A DNA stretch of 64,000 nucleotides from Cohaesibacter haloalkalitolerans (lineage in GTDB: Bacteria > Pseudomonadota > Alphaproteobacteria > Rhizobiales > Cohaesibacteraceae): positions 430,242 to 494,241 of the forward strand of contig NZ_QNUM01000005.1 in the NCBI RefSeq assembly GCF_003574655.1, read 5' to 3'. Shown here piece after piece: positions 45,022 to 53,849 of this stretch. The notes below the pieces were generated by a model, which made no database searches, was not told where the DNA came from, and saw only the letters and a list, made by a program, of their open reading frames with translations. Both the position numbers and the translations under genes were made by a program. The stretch's first letter is position 1. Every line of letters starts with the position of its first letter.

Positions 45022-46008
45022 TTACCAACCATGGAATACATGTTTTACGGCGTGACCCACCTTATGCGCCGCATGACTGACTTCATGTTCTACGTGATGG
45101 GCTTCATGACTGACCGCATGGCCCACCTCGTGCGCGGCATGGCTCAAGTCGTGACCGATCTCCGAGGCAATTGGTGCCAGATCATGTCCCAGAGAACTCA
45201 GGGCATTTTCGAAAGGAGCTATATTGATTGAAGCACTGAAGTCGAAGTCAACACCCACTCCGGCAGCAATGTCTCCTCCCAGACCAAAATTCAAATGCCC
45301 GTGGGAAATGCCCGCGTGGGCCTCACCTCCGACACCGACTTCGCCTTCGGAAACGCCGCCAGAGGCGCTTCCAGATCCGACGCCGGACACCGATGCCCCG
45401 CCGCCTGCATGGACCTCTGTTCCGGCTCCGGCCATTGCCTCGCCACTGCCGCTTGCACCATAGCTTCCATGACCATGCTGAATATCGACGGAACCGTCAG
45501 CGTTTTCGCCTACCGAGGCAGTGCCACCAGCCGTGATAGATGCACCAACACCGTGTGTTGACACTCCTTCATCAACATCACCAGAGACACCTGCTCCAAC
45601 ACCAACCGAAACAGACACGCTCGTGTCGCTACCACTCGAATGTGCGCTACCAGAGACACCACCACCAGCATGCGCTTCTGCTGTTGCATCCGCTGTTACG
45701 GGGCCGAGAGTTTCGTGCATCTCTCCTGATACTGATGCTCCAACGCCTGCTGAACCAGACACCGTGCCAGAGTCCATATGTCCGGACACCCCATCACCGA
45801 CACTGATCCCGCCGGAGGCACTGATCGCTCCATCGTTGGAATGCATGTCGACTTGGCCGCCGACTGACACATGTACGCCCAAGTCAGGATCAGAGATCGT
45901 TGCCACATCTCCGGCATAATCGCGTTTACCACCGGAAATGCTTGCAAGATCGTCAATAGAGATGGTCTCTTTTAATGCATCAAACTTACTTCTAGTTTTC
46001 TGTGTCAT
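45022..46008 (-). CDS. Large double-glycine-leader exported repeat protein
   Basis: A 328-residue protein with ribosome site GAGGGG. Residues 1-27 form a C39-type leader: ISIDDLASISGG with Ile/Leu at -12, -7 and -4 and GG at -2/-1, so cleavage after Gly27 is expected. The mature 301 residues contain no Cys and a single Trp at the very end. Residues about 28-250 are low-complexity Gly/Ser/Val/Ala with Asp and His, often in alternating patterns such as SVSVSVGVGAGVSG. Residues 289-321 are three tandem 11-residue repeats of form SHxAHxVxHxV, then KHVFHGW. It lies directly downstream of the peptidase-ABC exporter genes, which are its probable secretion route. Function unknown: bacteriocin, adhesin or metal-binding protein are possible. 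Confidence 0.8.
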   Translation of the reverse strand: MTQKTRSKFDALKETISIDDLASISGGKRDYAGDVATISDPDLGVHVSVGGQVDMHSNDGAISASGGISVGDGVSGHMDSGTVSGSAGVGASVSGEMHETLGPVTADATAEAHAGGGVSGSAHSSGSDTSVSVSVGVGAGVSGDVDEGVSTHGVGASITAGGTASVGENADGSVDIQHGHGSYGASGSGEAMAGAGTEVHAGGGASVSGVGSGSASGGVSEGEVGVGGEAHAGISHGHLNFGLGGDIAAGVGVDFDFSASINIAPFENALSSLGHDLAPIASEIGHDLSHAAHEVGHAVSHEAHHVEHEVSHAAHKVGHAVKHVFHGW

Positions 46009-46106
46009 GATTACCCCCTCGCATCACGAACAATAAATGCAAGTTACCGTATAACGATTTAATATTGTCTAATATAACGTGTGCTTTTTGAATTGAATTA
46101 CGACTC

Positions 46107-48320
46107 TTAGGCCAGTGAACCACTTACCGTGTCCAACCGGGTTCTTCCTGCTTCTGCATCGATGAGAGAAGCGAACAAGCCATTGGCTTCGGCTAAATCT
46201 TTATAGGGTCCTTGTTCTACCAGCTGGCCGCGGTCAAGCACCAGAATGCGATCGCAGCTGCGTAGAGTTTCAAGCCTGTGAGCGATCATGATGACTGTTG
46301 CTCCGGTTTCATGAATTGCACTGTTCACATGGTCTTGTAGACGTGCGTCAAGCGCACTGGTCGCTTCATCGAAAATCAGGATCCGTGGTTTGCCTAAAAA
46401 GGCGCGTGCGAGCAGGATGCGTTGGACTTGCCCTCCCGAAAAACCACATTCGGTTTCTCCAACTGGAGTATATAATCCCAATGGCAAGGCTTCTATTTCA
46501 TCAAGCATCCCTGCGCGGGAGACCGCTGTCATGACGTCATCAACGGAAACGTCCGCTCCGACTGCGATATTCTCAAAAAGTGTGCCAGGAAATAAGCGGT
46601 CATTTTGACCAACGACACCGATTTGCCTGCGAACAGCCTGCATATCCAGAGAAGCCAAATCCAAGCCATCAAACCGTATTGTTCCACTCTCATACGGAAT
46701 AAGGCCAAGCAAGCATTTTACCAGCGTCGACTTGCCCGCACCCGATGGTCCGGCAATGCCTATGTGCTCGCCGGCTTGAACATGAAAACCAATGTTATCG
46801 ATTGCGGCTCGAGGAGAGACACCATGTCGACAGACAAGAGATTGACATGAAATCTGCCCTCTCAATTCATGCCTAACTTCTTTTTGGGCTTTGGGTTTTG
46901 GAACCGCTTTTAGCAGGGGTTCGATCATCCGATATTGAATGCCGAGCATGGATGATTGTGAAAATGCGCCCAACAAGGCAGAAACGGCGCCAGAAATGTT
47001 CCCCGCAGCAATGACAAGTGCGATAGGAGCGGAACCACTTTCTAAATTGCCAGTCACGGCTATGGCGACAATCACTGCCAAAATCAGTAGGCCATCCACC
47101 ATACTTTTAAGAATAGAGCTTTGTATACTGATCCTGTCTGCAGCCAGAAACCTGTATCTTAAGGCCATAAAGGCATCCGCCCAACGGGTGAACAATCGCC
47201 CTTCTGCCGCACTCGCGCGTATGGTGTCGACCATAGATAGCCCTTCATAGGCATATGTCATCCAGCTTTGCGGTGTCGACACACCATTGATGAGTGTTTT
47301 GATACGGTATCTTGCGTTCCAATAGCCAAACCCCAACATGAAAACAAGAACTGCGGAAACGATCAAAGCCGCGAGCAAAGAGGTTGTCGCCAGAACAAAG
47401 ACGCTGGGCAGCGCAATCATCAGACTGGAGACAACACTGATCGCCAGTCCCCAAACTCCACGATACCAAGTTTCGATGGATCGGGAGGACAACACTGCAA
47501 CAGGGGCCGAAGGAAGAGGCTGCCCCATCTCGGATTGCTTTTCAGCGATGCGTATGGTTCGTTCGATCGTAGCCGCTCTGAGTTGAAAGCCATTGATACC
47601 GTGCACGCGCTGTTGTGCAATTCCCGCAGCAAGGCGCGTCAGGAGATTCACCAACAAAAGCAACACAAGGAAAATGACGAGATTGTATAGAAGAGTGCGT
47701 TCTCCCTCAGGGACCACATAGTCTAGGAGAGGACTGCTCACCATGGGAACGAATGCTACAACCGCTCCCGTCAAAAGTGTCATGAAGGAATAAGAGAGCA
47801 GTTCAACCCGGCTTTGGTGCAGACCAAAATTTAGCAATTGCCAGAGCGAAATCTTGCCTTCCGGAAAGCATGGCAAAACCATATAGGCATATTTTTCGAA
47901 CCCGCTCAGATCCAGAGTTTTGACGGCCCTTTTTCTCCATCGCGTTCCTGATTCAGCGATCGACCAGTTACACCCGCGGCGATACAGCAGGACGGGGTCG
48001 CTGCGCCTTTTGTCTGTTGAGCATTTTCTGATTGCAAGCAACGGGACTACGGTATCACCAATCCTTTGTTCCTTAAGAACAACAGGGCGAGCCTGCATGC
48101 CGGCCTCTGAGGAAAGGCGAGAGATTGTTTCACTGCGTGTCTCATCACCAAGCGCGGCTGCATTCTGCCCGAGCCTGGTGTTGCAGCTCTTAGCCATCTG
48201 CTGCATTGCTTCGACAAGGGGATCGTTGGATGAGGACAATTCAGGAGTGTTCCAGTGAAGGAAGCTGCTCATGCGTTCGGCCGATGCATCAAATTCAGAT
48301 TTTGGTGTTTGCATGGTCAT
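46107..48320 (-). CDS. ABC exporter without peptidase domain (NHLM ABC2-type)
   Basis: A 737-residue protein: an N-terminal soluble region of about 160 residues, a six-helix ABC membrane domain (about 165-465) and a C-terminal ATPase with Walker A GPSGAGKST, signature FSGGQVQR, Walker B ILIFDEATSALD and His switch IAHRLETLRSCD. Start overlaps the stop of the upstream transporter (ATGA). Size, the extra N-terminal region and gene order match the second ABC protein of the NHLM (nitrile-hydratase-leader microcin) export set. It probably forms a heteromeric exporter with the C39-ABC protein. Confidence 0.85.
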   Translation of the reverse strand: MTMQTPKSEFDASAERMSSFLHWNTPELSSSNDPLVEAMQQMAKSCNTRLGQNAAALGDETRSETISRLSSEAGMQARPVVLKEQRIGDTVVPLLAIRKCSTDKRRSDPVLLYRRGCNWSIAESGTRWRKRAVKTLDLSGFEKYAYMVLPCFPEGKISLWQLLNFGLHQSRVELLSYSFMTLLTGAVVAFVPMVSSPLLDYVVPEGERTLLYNLVIFLVLLLLVNLLTRLAAGIAQQRVHGINGFQLRAATIERTIRIAEKQSEMGQPLPSAPVAVLSSRSIETWYRGVWGLAISVVSSLMIALPSVFVLATTSLLAALIVSAVLVFMLGFGYWNARYRIKTLINGVSTPQSWMTYAYEGLSMVDTIRASAAEGRLFTRWADAFMALRYRFLAADRISIQSSILKSMVDGLLILAVIVAIAVTGNLESGSAPIALVIAAGNISGAVSALLGAFSQSSMLGIQYRMIEPLLKAVPKPKAQKEVRHELRGQISCQSLVCRHGVSPRAAIDNIGFHVQAGEHIGIAGPSGAGKSTLVKCLLGLIPYESGTIRFDGLDLASLDMQAVRRQIGVVGQNDRLFPGTLFENIAVGADVSVDDVMTAVSRAGMLDEIEALPLGLYTPVGETECGFSGGQVQRILLARAFLGKPRILIFDEATSALDARLQDHVNSAIHETGATVIMIAHRLETLRSCDRILVLDRGQLVEQGPYKDLAEANGLFASLIDAEAGRTRLDTVSGSLA

Positions 48321-50503
48321 ACAGCATCCCTCATATCTGAATATGCTGGGAGCGCTTGCGCGTTCGCATCATCTTGCATTGAGAGCCTTCGGCTCATTAC
48401 CGTCAGCCCCAATCCGTCAAGCGTCAATTGCTGATCGCAATGGCGAATTGTACCAAGGCGATGGGTTACAATCAGTATGGTTGTTTTCTGATCACGCAGA
48501 GTGGATAGGATCTGTTTCTCACTCAACGTATCGAGCGCGCTGGTAACCTCATCAAGGATAAGTAGAGATGGGCGGCGAACCAAAGCGCGAGCCAGCGCGA
48601 GACGTTGACTTTCTCCACCACTGAAACAAGGATATTGGCTCGAAAGCATCCGGTCCAATCCACCAACCCCATGGACAACGTCACTTAGCTGAACGCGTTC
48701 CAAAGCATCCATAATCTGGTCGTCTTCAATATCCTCATCCCACATCCGGATATTATCTCGCACGGAAGCCGTAAAAATAGCAACCTGTTGTGGAACATAA
48801 AGAAGGTTGCGCCTGAGGGTTTCATGGGGCCACGCCCTCAAAGTTTGCCCTTTAAACAAGACATTGCCTTGACGCGGGGAAATAATGCCAGCGCAAATGC
48901 GGGCAAATGTCGACTTTCCGGTGCCCGAAGATCCGACGACAGCAGTCATTACCCCTGGGTGGAGCTGGAGTGATACATTGCTGAAAAGGTCCTGGTTGCT
49001 GCCAAATCCAAAAGATACATTTTCGAGTTTCAAAATGGCGGTTTCGCTTCTTGCGTTTGGTTCCCCGAGAGATCCGTCAGGGGATCGAGCCTCACCATTA
49101 TGCCGGTTGACGATGCCATCGCATGGATGACGCACCAGATCTTGCATTCGAAGGAGGGATCCCGCCGCTTCCTGTAATGAACAATAATCCGACGCAAGTG
49201 CGGCGACAGGCCCGGCAACCAGACTTGCCAACACCTGCAATGCCAACAGGTTATTCAGGTCCAGTTGCCCATCGATCACACGGAGCGAACCAACGCTCAA
49301 AACACAGATGGAAATGACCATTGTTGCGACCGCCGGCCCAAGACCAGCTATCGTGCGCAATATGCCTAGCCGTTGCTCTGCATCAAGGCTCGCCTCTTCC
49401 GCCGCCAGCCATTTGGAAGCCAGAAGGTCCTCTCGCCCCATTTTGCGAAAGGAGTCAAATGCCATAAAGCCAGCGATCGCTATTCCGTTCACCCGCCCCT
49501 CCAAAACATCGTGGTAGCGATTGGCATCAGCCAGATGGCGAGAAAGCCTGATCAGGACCAACAGATTGAGCAGGGAAATTGCAGCTATCAAACTGCCAAG
49601 GACTAAATCATAAAAGGCAACTACCGACAGATAGGCTGTTACAACCAATATATTCGGTAGAATCTGGGCGAGAGGGCCAGCAACCAATCCCCCAATTTCA
49701 GAGCCAATTTTGAGGCGGGAGGTCACCTCACCGGGATTCCTTTGTGCAAAAAACGAAAGCGGCAAGAATAATGCGTGCTCAAAAGCTTTAGCCGCAATGG
49801 ATACGCCGATCTTGGATCTGAGTGAAGATACGACCCATTCCTGAAGTCCCCTCAATATGGCTTGGGTGATGATTGTGCAAGCCAGAGCAAGAAGTGTGAA
49901 GAAAAGCCAATTGGCTCTTTGTTGTCCGATCACATAATCAGCGAAAGTTTCTACGGTGCCAGCAAGGACAAGCCCTGGGATGACACCCAGAACGCCAATC
50001 AGGAACACAATCGCTAGTCCGTCAATGGAGCCGCTTGCCTGCTCAAGGAGAGATGACACGAGCTTGGGCCGTTGCCCGCTTTTCTTGAAGCCCTCACCAG
50101 GCACCATTGCCAGCACGAGTCCCGTCATACTTCGGTCAAGCTCATCTGCCTGCACAAGTCGGCGTCCCGATGCGGGGTCAATAATGGTTATTCTGTCCCC
50201 TTTAACAGCTTCCAATGTTACAAAGTGATCGAAATTCCAATGAAGAATGGCTGGTAGGGGGATGTCTTTCAGAGTTGCAGGATCAATGCGAATTGCCTTG
50301 ACATCCATGTTATAGGAGGTTGCTGCACGCATGATGGACGCAGCGTCTACTCCGTCGCGCGAGGTGCCGCAGCGTGCACGGGCTTCTTCCAAAGTGATTT
50401 CCTTGCCGTGGGCACTCAGAACCATGGTAAGGCAAGCCGCTCCGCACTCAGCCGCCTCCATCTGCAAAACGATACGTGTTCTATCGCGGCCAAACCCCAT
50501 CAT
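48317..50503 (-). CDS. C39 peptidase-containing ABC exporter (NHLM ABC1-type)
   Basis: A 728-residue bacteriocin-type exporter. I start at the ATG whose ATGA overlaps the HlyD-like stop; a TTG 15 bp upstream is unlikely. The N-terminal C39 peptidase is intact: Gln and Cys in LQMEAAECGAACL, His in HWNFDHFVTLE, Asp in IIDPASG. Then six membrane helices (about 165-440) and an ATPase with GSSGTGKST, FSGGESQR, LLILDEVTSALD and THRLGTIRHCD. Such proteins cut the leader after Gly-Gly and export the rest. The double-glycine protein two genes downstream is the obvious substrate. Confidence 0.92.
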   Translation of the reverse strand: MMGFGRDRTRIVLQMEAAECGAACLTMVLSAHGKEITLEEARARCGTSRDGVDAASIMRAATSYNMDVKAIRIDPATLKDIPLPAILHWNFDHFVTLEAVKGDRITIIDPASGRRLVQADELDRSMTGLVLAMVPGEGFKKSGQRPKLVSSLLEQASGSIDGLAIVFLIGVLGVIPGLVLAGTVETFADYVIGQQRANWLFFTLLALACTIITQAILRGLQEWVVSSLRSKIGVSIAAKAFEHALFLPLSFFAQRNPGEVTSRLKIGSEIGGLVAGPLAQILPNILVVTAYLSVVAFYDLVLGSLIAAISLLNLLVLIRLSRHLADANRYHDVLEGRVNGIAIAGFMAFDSFRKMGREDLLASKWLAAEEASLDAEQRLGILRTIAGLGPAVATMVISICVLSVGSLRVIDGQLDLNNLLALQVLASLVAGPVAALASDYCSLQEAAGSLLRMQDLVRHPCDGIVNRHNGEARSPDGSLGEPNARSETAILKLENVSFGFGSNQDLFSNVSLQLHPGVMTAVVGSSGTGKSTFARICAGIISPRQGNVLFKGQTLRAWPHETLRRNLLYVPQQVAIFTASVRDNIRMWDEDIEDDQIMDALERVQLSDVVHGVGGLDRMLSSQYPCFSGGESQRLALARALVRRPSLLILDEVTSALDTLSEKQILSTLRDQKTTILIVTHRLGTIRHCDQQLTLDGLGLTVMSRRLSMQDDANAQALPAYSDMRDAV

Positions 50504-51786
50504 CGGCGCCCCGCCCAAAGGTTCGTGGGTTCTCCGAAGAAACGCTTTAACGCCGGTATCGCCAAGGCCAGCAACGGCCTTTGTTCGACAGTTATGCGGG
50601 CACTAAATGATGTTCCTGAGCTTATGGCCAGGTCCGACGCTTCGCTGGACGTCCAAAGATATCCATTACCGGTATTCTGGTTTACAGGCAAATTGATCCA
50701 GACCTCAAATACCGCTCCTTGCGCGGTGATCATTTCGATCAATCCGTCATCTCCGACCGTTTGCCTCAATGCTTCCTTGGATATTGGTAACGGAGATATC
50801 TCTGCTACAGTGCCAATCATTTGGGCGTGCATGTCAGCGGGAAGACTGGAAGGGGTAAGCAATACCCTATCGTCAAGTTTTAAACGCTTGCCTTCATCCA
50901 TGGGAACATACGCGACAGCTTTCAAAGCTCCCTCTGTACGGGGCGTAATCTCGAAGAGTGTTTCGCCGGTCGAGACCAGTTTTCCCGGGCGCGTGTTAAT
51001 GCGAACGACTTCACCAGTGATATCGGCTGTAATTTCGCTATCCTTGCTGATGGCTTCTCTCATGGCCATCAAATCAACTTCATGACGTTTAATTTCGAGC
51101 TTGTTCTCTAGTATCTCATTGGCTTGTGCGAATTTGATCGTTTGTATCTCTGACTGCTGATGAATTAGCTCAGACTTGGCGCTCGCTAGCGCATCTTCCG
51201 AGGCAATCGCTGCAAGATGCGCATTCGCCAGGGTTTCCTGTGAGATGATACCTTTGTCATGAAGCCCGGTCAGTGTTTTCTGTCGATCCAGCAGCCAGTC
51301 TCTTTTGCTTGTCAAATAGCGAATTCGTTCTTTTTGAGCAGCAACGCCATCCTCAGCTGTAGCCAGCTTGAGAGCCGTTTGAGACTTAAGAATGGCTTCT
51401 CTGTCCTTCTTGCTGCCCTTGAGCAAAGCCAATTCGCGCTCTTGCTTGTGTAGTTCAGCCTCTCGATCAGTCAGCCGAAGAGTGGCAAGCAGAGTGCCTT
51501 GCGAAACGGTTTGATTTTTACGAACAAGAATCTTGTCTACATAACCAGACGATGTCGAGGGCGCGGAAGATATAAGAACGCCATCTTCGGCCACAAGAAG
51601 TCCGAAACCGCTAACATGAATCGGCACATGAACCACCATTGCCCAGACAATGGAGAGCAGAATAGCCAACGCGATAAGGACTGACGAGGCCCGAATTGCC
51701 GAGCCAGTGACGCGCATTGCCTCCGGAATGGTTTCTATTTTACTCGCTGCAGCAAGTGCCTCTTTGCGGAATAGCATGTTGGCCAT
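50500..51786 (-). CDS. HlyD-type membrane fusion protein (NHLM HlyD-type)
   Basis: A 428-residue adaptor. Short cytoplasmic N-terminus LFRKEALAAASKIE as in the NHLM HlyD group, one membrane helix at about 33-52, then barrel-sandwich and long coiled-coil hairpin (about 105-245) and beta domain (SARITVEQRPLLALAIPAL at the end). It joins the inner-membrane exporter to an outer-membrane channel, which is not encoded here. First gene of the operon. Confidence 0.88.
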   Translation of the reverse strand: MANMLFRKEALAAASKIETIPEAMRVTGSAIRASSVLIALAILLSIVWAMVVHVPIHVSGFGLLVAEDGVLISSAPSTSSGYVDKILVRKNQTVSQGTLLATLRLTDREAELHKQERELALLKGSKKDREAILKSQTALKLATAEDGVAAQKERIRYLTSKRDWLLDRQKTLTGLHDKGIISQETLANAHLAAIASEDALASAKSELIHQQSEIQTIKFAQANEILENKLEIKRHEVDLMAMREAISKDSEITADITGEVVRINTRPGKLVSTGETLFEITPRTEGALKAVAYVPMDEGKRLKLDDRVLLTPSSLPADMHAQMIGTVAEISPLPISKEALRQTVGDDGLIEMITAQGAVFEVWINLPVNQNTGNGYLWTSSEASDLAISSGTSFSARITVEQRPLLALAIPALKRFFGEPTNLWAGRR

Positions 51787-52065
51787 AAGACACAGTTACC
51801 CATATATTTAATCTTGGGCAAAAATATCCGCCTCCCGTTTAAGTGGTATTAATGTTTGCAAAACCACACCTATTACCAATGTATATGGTTGGCAGATAGT
51901 TAAGAAGGTAACACGTAGAATTGTAAAAGACCGACTAATATCGGCAATGGAGCATTTGATTTATGTATCCGTTTCAACAATCCATTCTGTTTTCCATGGA
52001 TAATCTTGCTGGCCAATGCATGCTAGATTTTATTATTCATGCATTGATGAACAGGATAGGATCGA
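51787..52065. promoter_or_regulatory. Divergent promoter region of the export operon and the Tat flavoprotein
   Basis: An A/T-rich 279-bp region between two divergent start codons. TGGTA (51844-51848) and TACCA (51874-51878) flank a central GTTTGCAAAAC near-palindrome; this could be a regulator site. No regulator gene is adjacent. Confidence 0.35.
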
Positions 52066-52683
52066 ATGAACCGACGTGAGTTTCTTCAAGCGGAGCTGCT
52101 TTTGGCGGCTACGATGAGTGGCGGCGTTCTTGCGGCTAGCTTAGCGCAGGCGCAGACACCTGATGGTAATCACCGAACCAATATCAAAACGCTACTGATT
52201 GCTTCCCACCCGTACCCCGAACGGTCCATCATAAACAAGGGGTTGCAGAAGGCTGCCGAGAGTGTTGAAGGCGTAATGGTGCGAAATCTTGAAACCATCT
52301 ACGGGTTTGATACGCGAGCCATAGACGCGCAAGCGGAGCGCGATTTCACCAGGGCTCATGATCGGATTGTCTTCATGTTCCCGACCCATTGGTTCAACAT
52401 CACACCGATGATGAAAGCTTACCTCAACGAGGTATGGGGGAATGTCGGGCCTGGATTGTGGCAAGGCAAGGAAATGCTAGTGGTGACGACCGCGGCCGGA
52501 GGCGCTTCCACATATGGCGAAACCGGCAGGCTTGGCATCGCCTTGGAAGATGTGTTTACGCCGATGCAGGCAAGCGCTTTGCATGCAGGCATGAAATACC
52601 TGCCACCATTGGCTTTTCAGTCGGTGACAGCATCGGAATTACCGAACTATCAGCAACAGCTGATCGAAAGGCTTCAAAGCTGA
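52066..52683 (+). CDS. Tat-exported flavodoxin-fold NAD(P)H oxidoreductase-like protein
   Basis: A 205-residue protein. The N-terminus NRREFLQAELLLAATMSGG with cleavage near AQAQ is a twin-arginine signal. The rest is a Flavodoxin_2 (NQO1/KefF/MdaB) domain: IASHPYPERSIINKGLQ, the active-site loop MFPTHWFNITPMMKAYLNEVW, and TTAAGGASTYG. Cytoplasmic relatives reduce quinones with NAD(P)H and FMN. Export with folded FMN through Tat is unusual for this family and the reductant in the periplasm is unclear. It is followed 142 bp later by an exported cyclophilin-like protein. Confidence 0.83.
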   Translation: MNRREFLQAELLLAATMSGGVLAASLAQAQTPDGNHRTNIKTLLIASHPYPERSIINKGLQKAAESVEGVMVRNLETIYGFDTRAIDAQAERDFTRAHDRIVFMFPTHWFNITPMMKAYLNEVWGNVGPGLWQGKEMLVVTTAAGGASTYGETGRLGIALEDVFTPMQASALHAGMKYLPPLAFQSVTASELPNYQQQLIERLQS

Positions 52684-52825
52684 AGCAGTCGTTTGCCGAC
52701 AAACACAGTCAGGGTGCCAATGGTCCACAGAGCCGATACTTGGCGGCCATATCGGGATCAATCCAGGAGCCCCAATAGAATTGACTCAATCACTGGATAC
52801 CGAAATTCAAATTTTGGAGTTTAAC

Positions 52826-53293
52826 ATGCTCAAATCAGGGCTATTGCTGGCCATGCTTTCATTTTCCTCAATCGCCTTTGTCGCGGAAAGCCATGCTGCC
52901 ACGACCCTTCCAAGCCGCGTTGTCGAGAACGGCACAAAAGTTCGAATAATGATTGGAAATGCTGTGGTTCCGGCCGTGCTAAACGACAGCAAAACGTCTC
53001 GGGCTCTCATCGAAAAATTGCCATATTCAGCCAAGCTATACAGAGGCTCTTCAGGCTTTTGCGGCACCATAAGCGATGAGTTTCCGGTAGACGCCAAGGA
53101 TCTGCACAGCGGTTGGCTCAATGGCGACATTGTCTACTCGCCAGCAACCGATGAACTGGCCATTCCATACAAACGGGAAGAAGTTTCCAAGTCTATCTAT
53201 GACGGACTCGTCACCTTGGGTGCCATTTCAACGCCCCTGGAAACCATGGATGCCTTCGAGAGGAGTATCACCGTCCGCATTGAGCTGGAATAA
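52826..53293 (+). CDS. Exported cyclophilin-like fold protein
   Basis: A 155-residue protein from the ATG at 52826, which has TTGGAG upstream; signal peptide ending AESHAA. The mature part (VRIMIGNAVVPAVLNDSKTSRALIEKLP, about 40-67; then SGWLNGDIVYSPATDELAI) looks like the Cyclophil_like family, a small beta-barrel found near flavodoxin-type oxidoreductases. It is probably paired with the preceding Tat flavoprotein. No proven activity. Confidence 0.72.
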   Translation: MLKSGLLLAMLSFSSIAFVAESHAATTLPSRVVENGTKVRIMIGNAVVPAVLNDSKTSRALIEKLPYSAKLYRGSSGFCGTISDEFPVDAKDLHSGWLNGDIVYSPATDELAIPYKREEVSKSIYDGLVTLGAISTPLETMDAFERSITVRIELE

Positions 53294-53849
53294 GCCTCTT
53301 ATTCCCAAAGAATAGAAGACCGCGCTTGGTCTCTGTCACATCTGCTTCTTGGAAAATCCGTTATTTACTTTTTGCAGGCAGCTGGGAACCAGGCATAGTT
53401 GCTGTGAATGTCCGGAACGGTGAAGCTGGCTTTTGAAATATCACTCCCAACGAACGACAGCTTTGGGCGGAAAGCGGTCATCTCACGCAGGTACGAGATT
53501 TCTGATGCCGCAAGCGGAAGCTGCCATTCAAGGGATCTTGAAGCGCATCCGGCTTTGGCCGTCGGTTCGGGCGGGAAGTGCTCATTCGCGGCGGGTGCAA
53601 GATCTGTAATGCTTCAAGAGGAAAGCAGACATTTAGGGAATTAAGCAAAATAGCTATGTTTTGCAGTTCGCCGGGCGAGAGCAAACTCCTGTCGAAGGTA
53701 CGAGTTGAAGTCTCTGAGAGCGGGGGCTTTAGATCGACTGGGCCATTGTAAAAGGAGAGTCTCATAGGGCCGTAACAGTATGGAGCGTCTTCCCCAGATT
53801 CCTTCGGTTGCTCTACGCCTTCAAGCATAAAAAGATCCTGAAGTGCAGG
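53294..53849. repeat. Intergenic region with two units of the dispersed repeat
   Basis: No gene. Between about 53445 and 53640 lie two related units with CAT at 53479 and 53583, again 104 bp apart: GAACGACAGCTTTGGGCGG, GCAGGTACGAGATTTC, GATGCCGC, GCTGCCATTCAAGG and a second, more diverged version ending GCAGACATTTAGGG. They match the pair at 42.6-42.8 kb. Confidence 0.65.

Noticed and set aside
45230..45930. Repetitive sequence that could suggest a CRISPR array or tandem DNA repeat
   Set aside because: The repeats are irregular, codon-phased and explained by the Gly/Ser/Val coding sequence of the exported protein; there are no constant repeat/spacer units.
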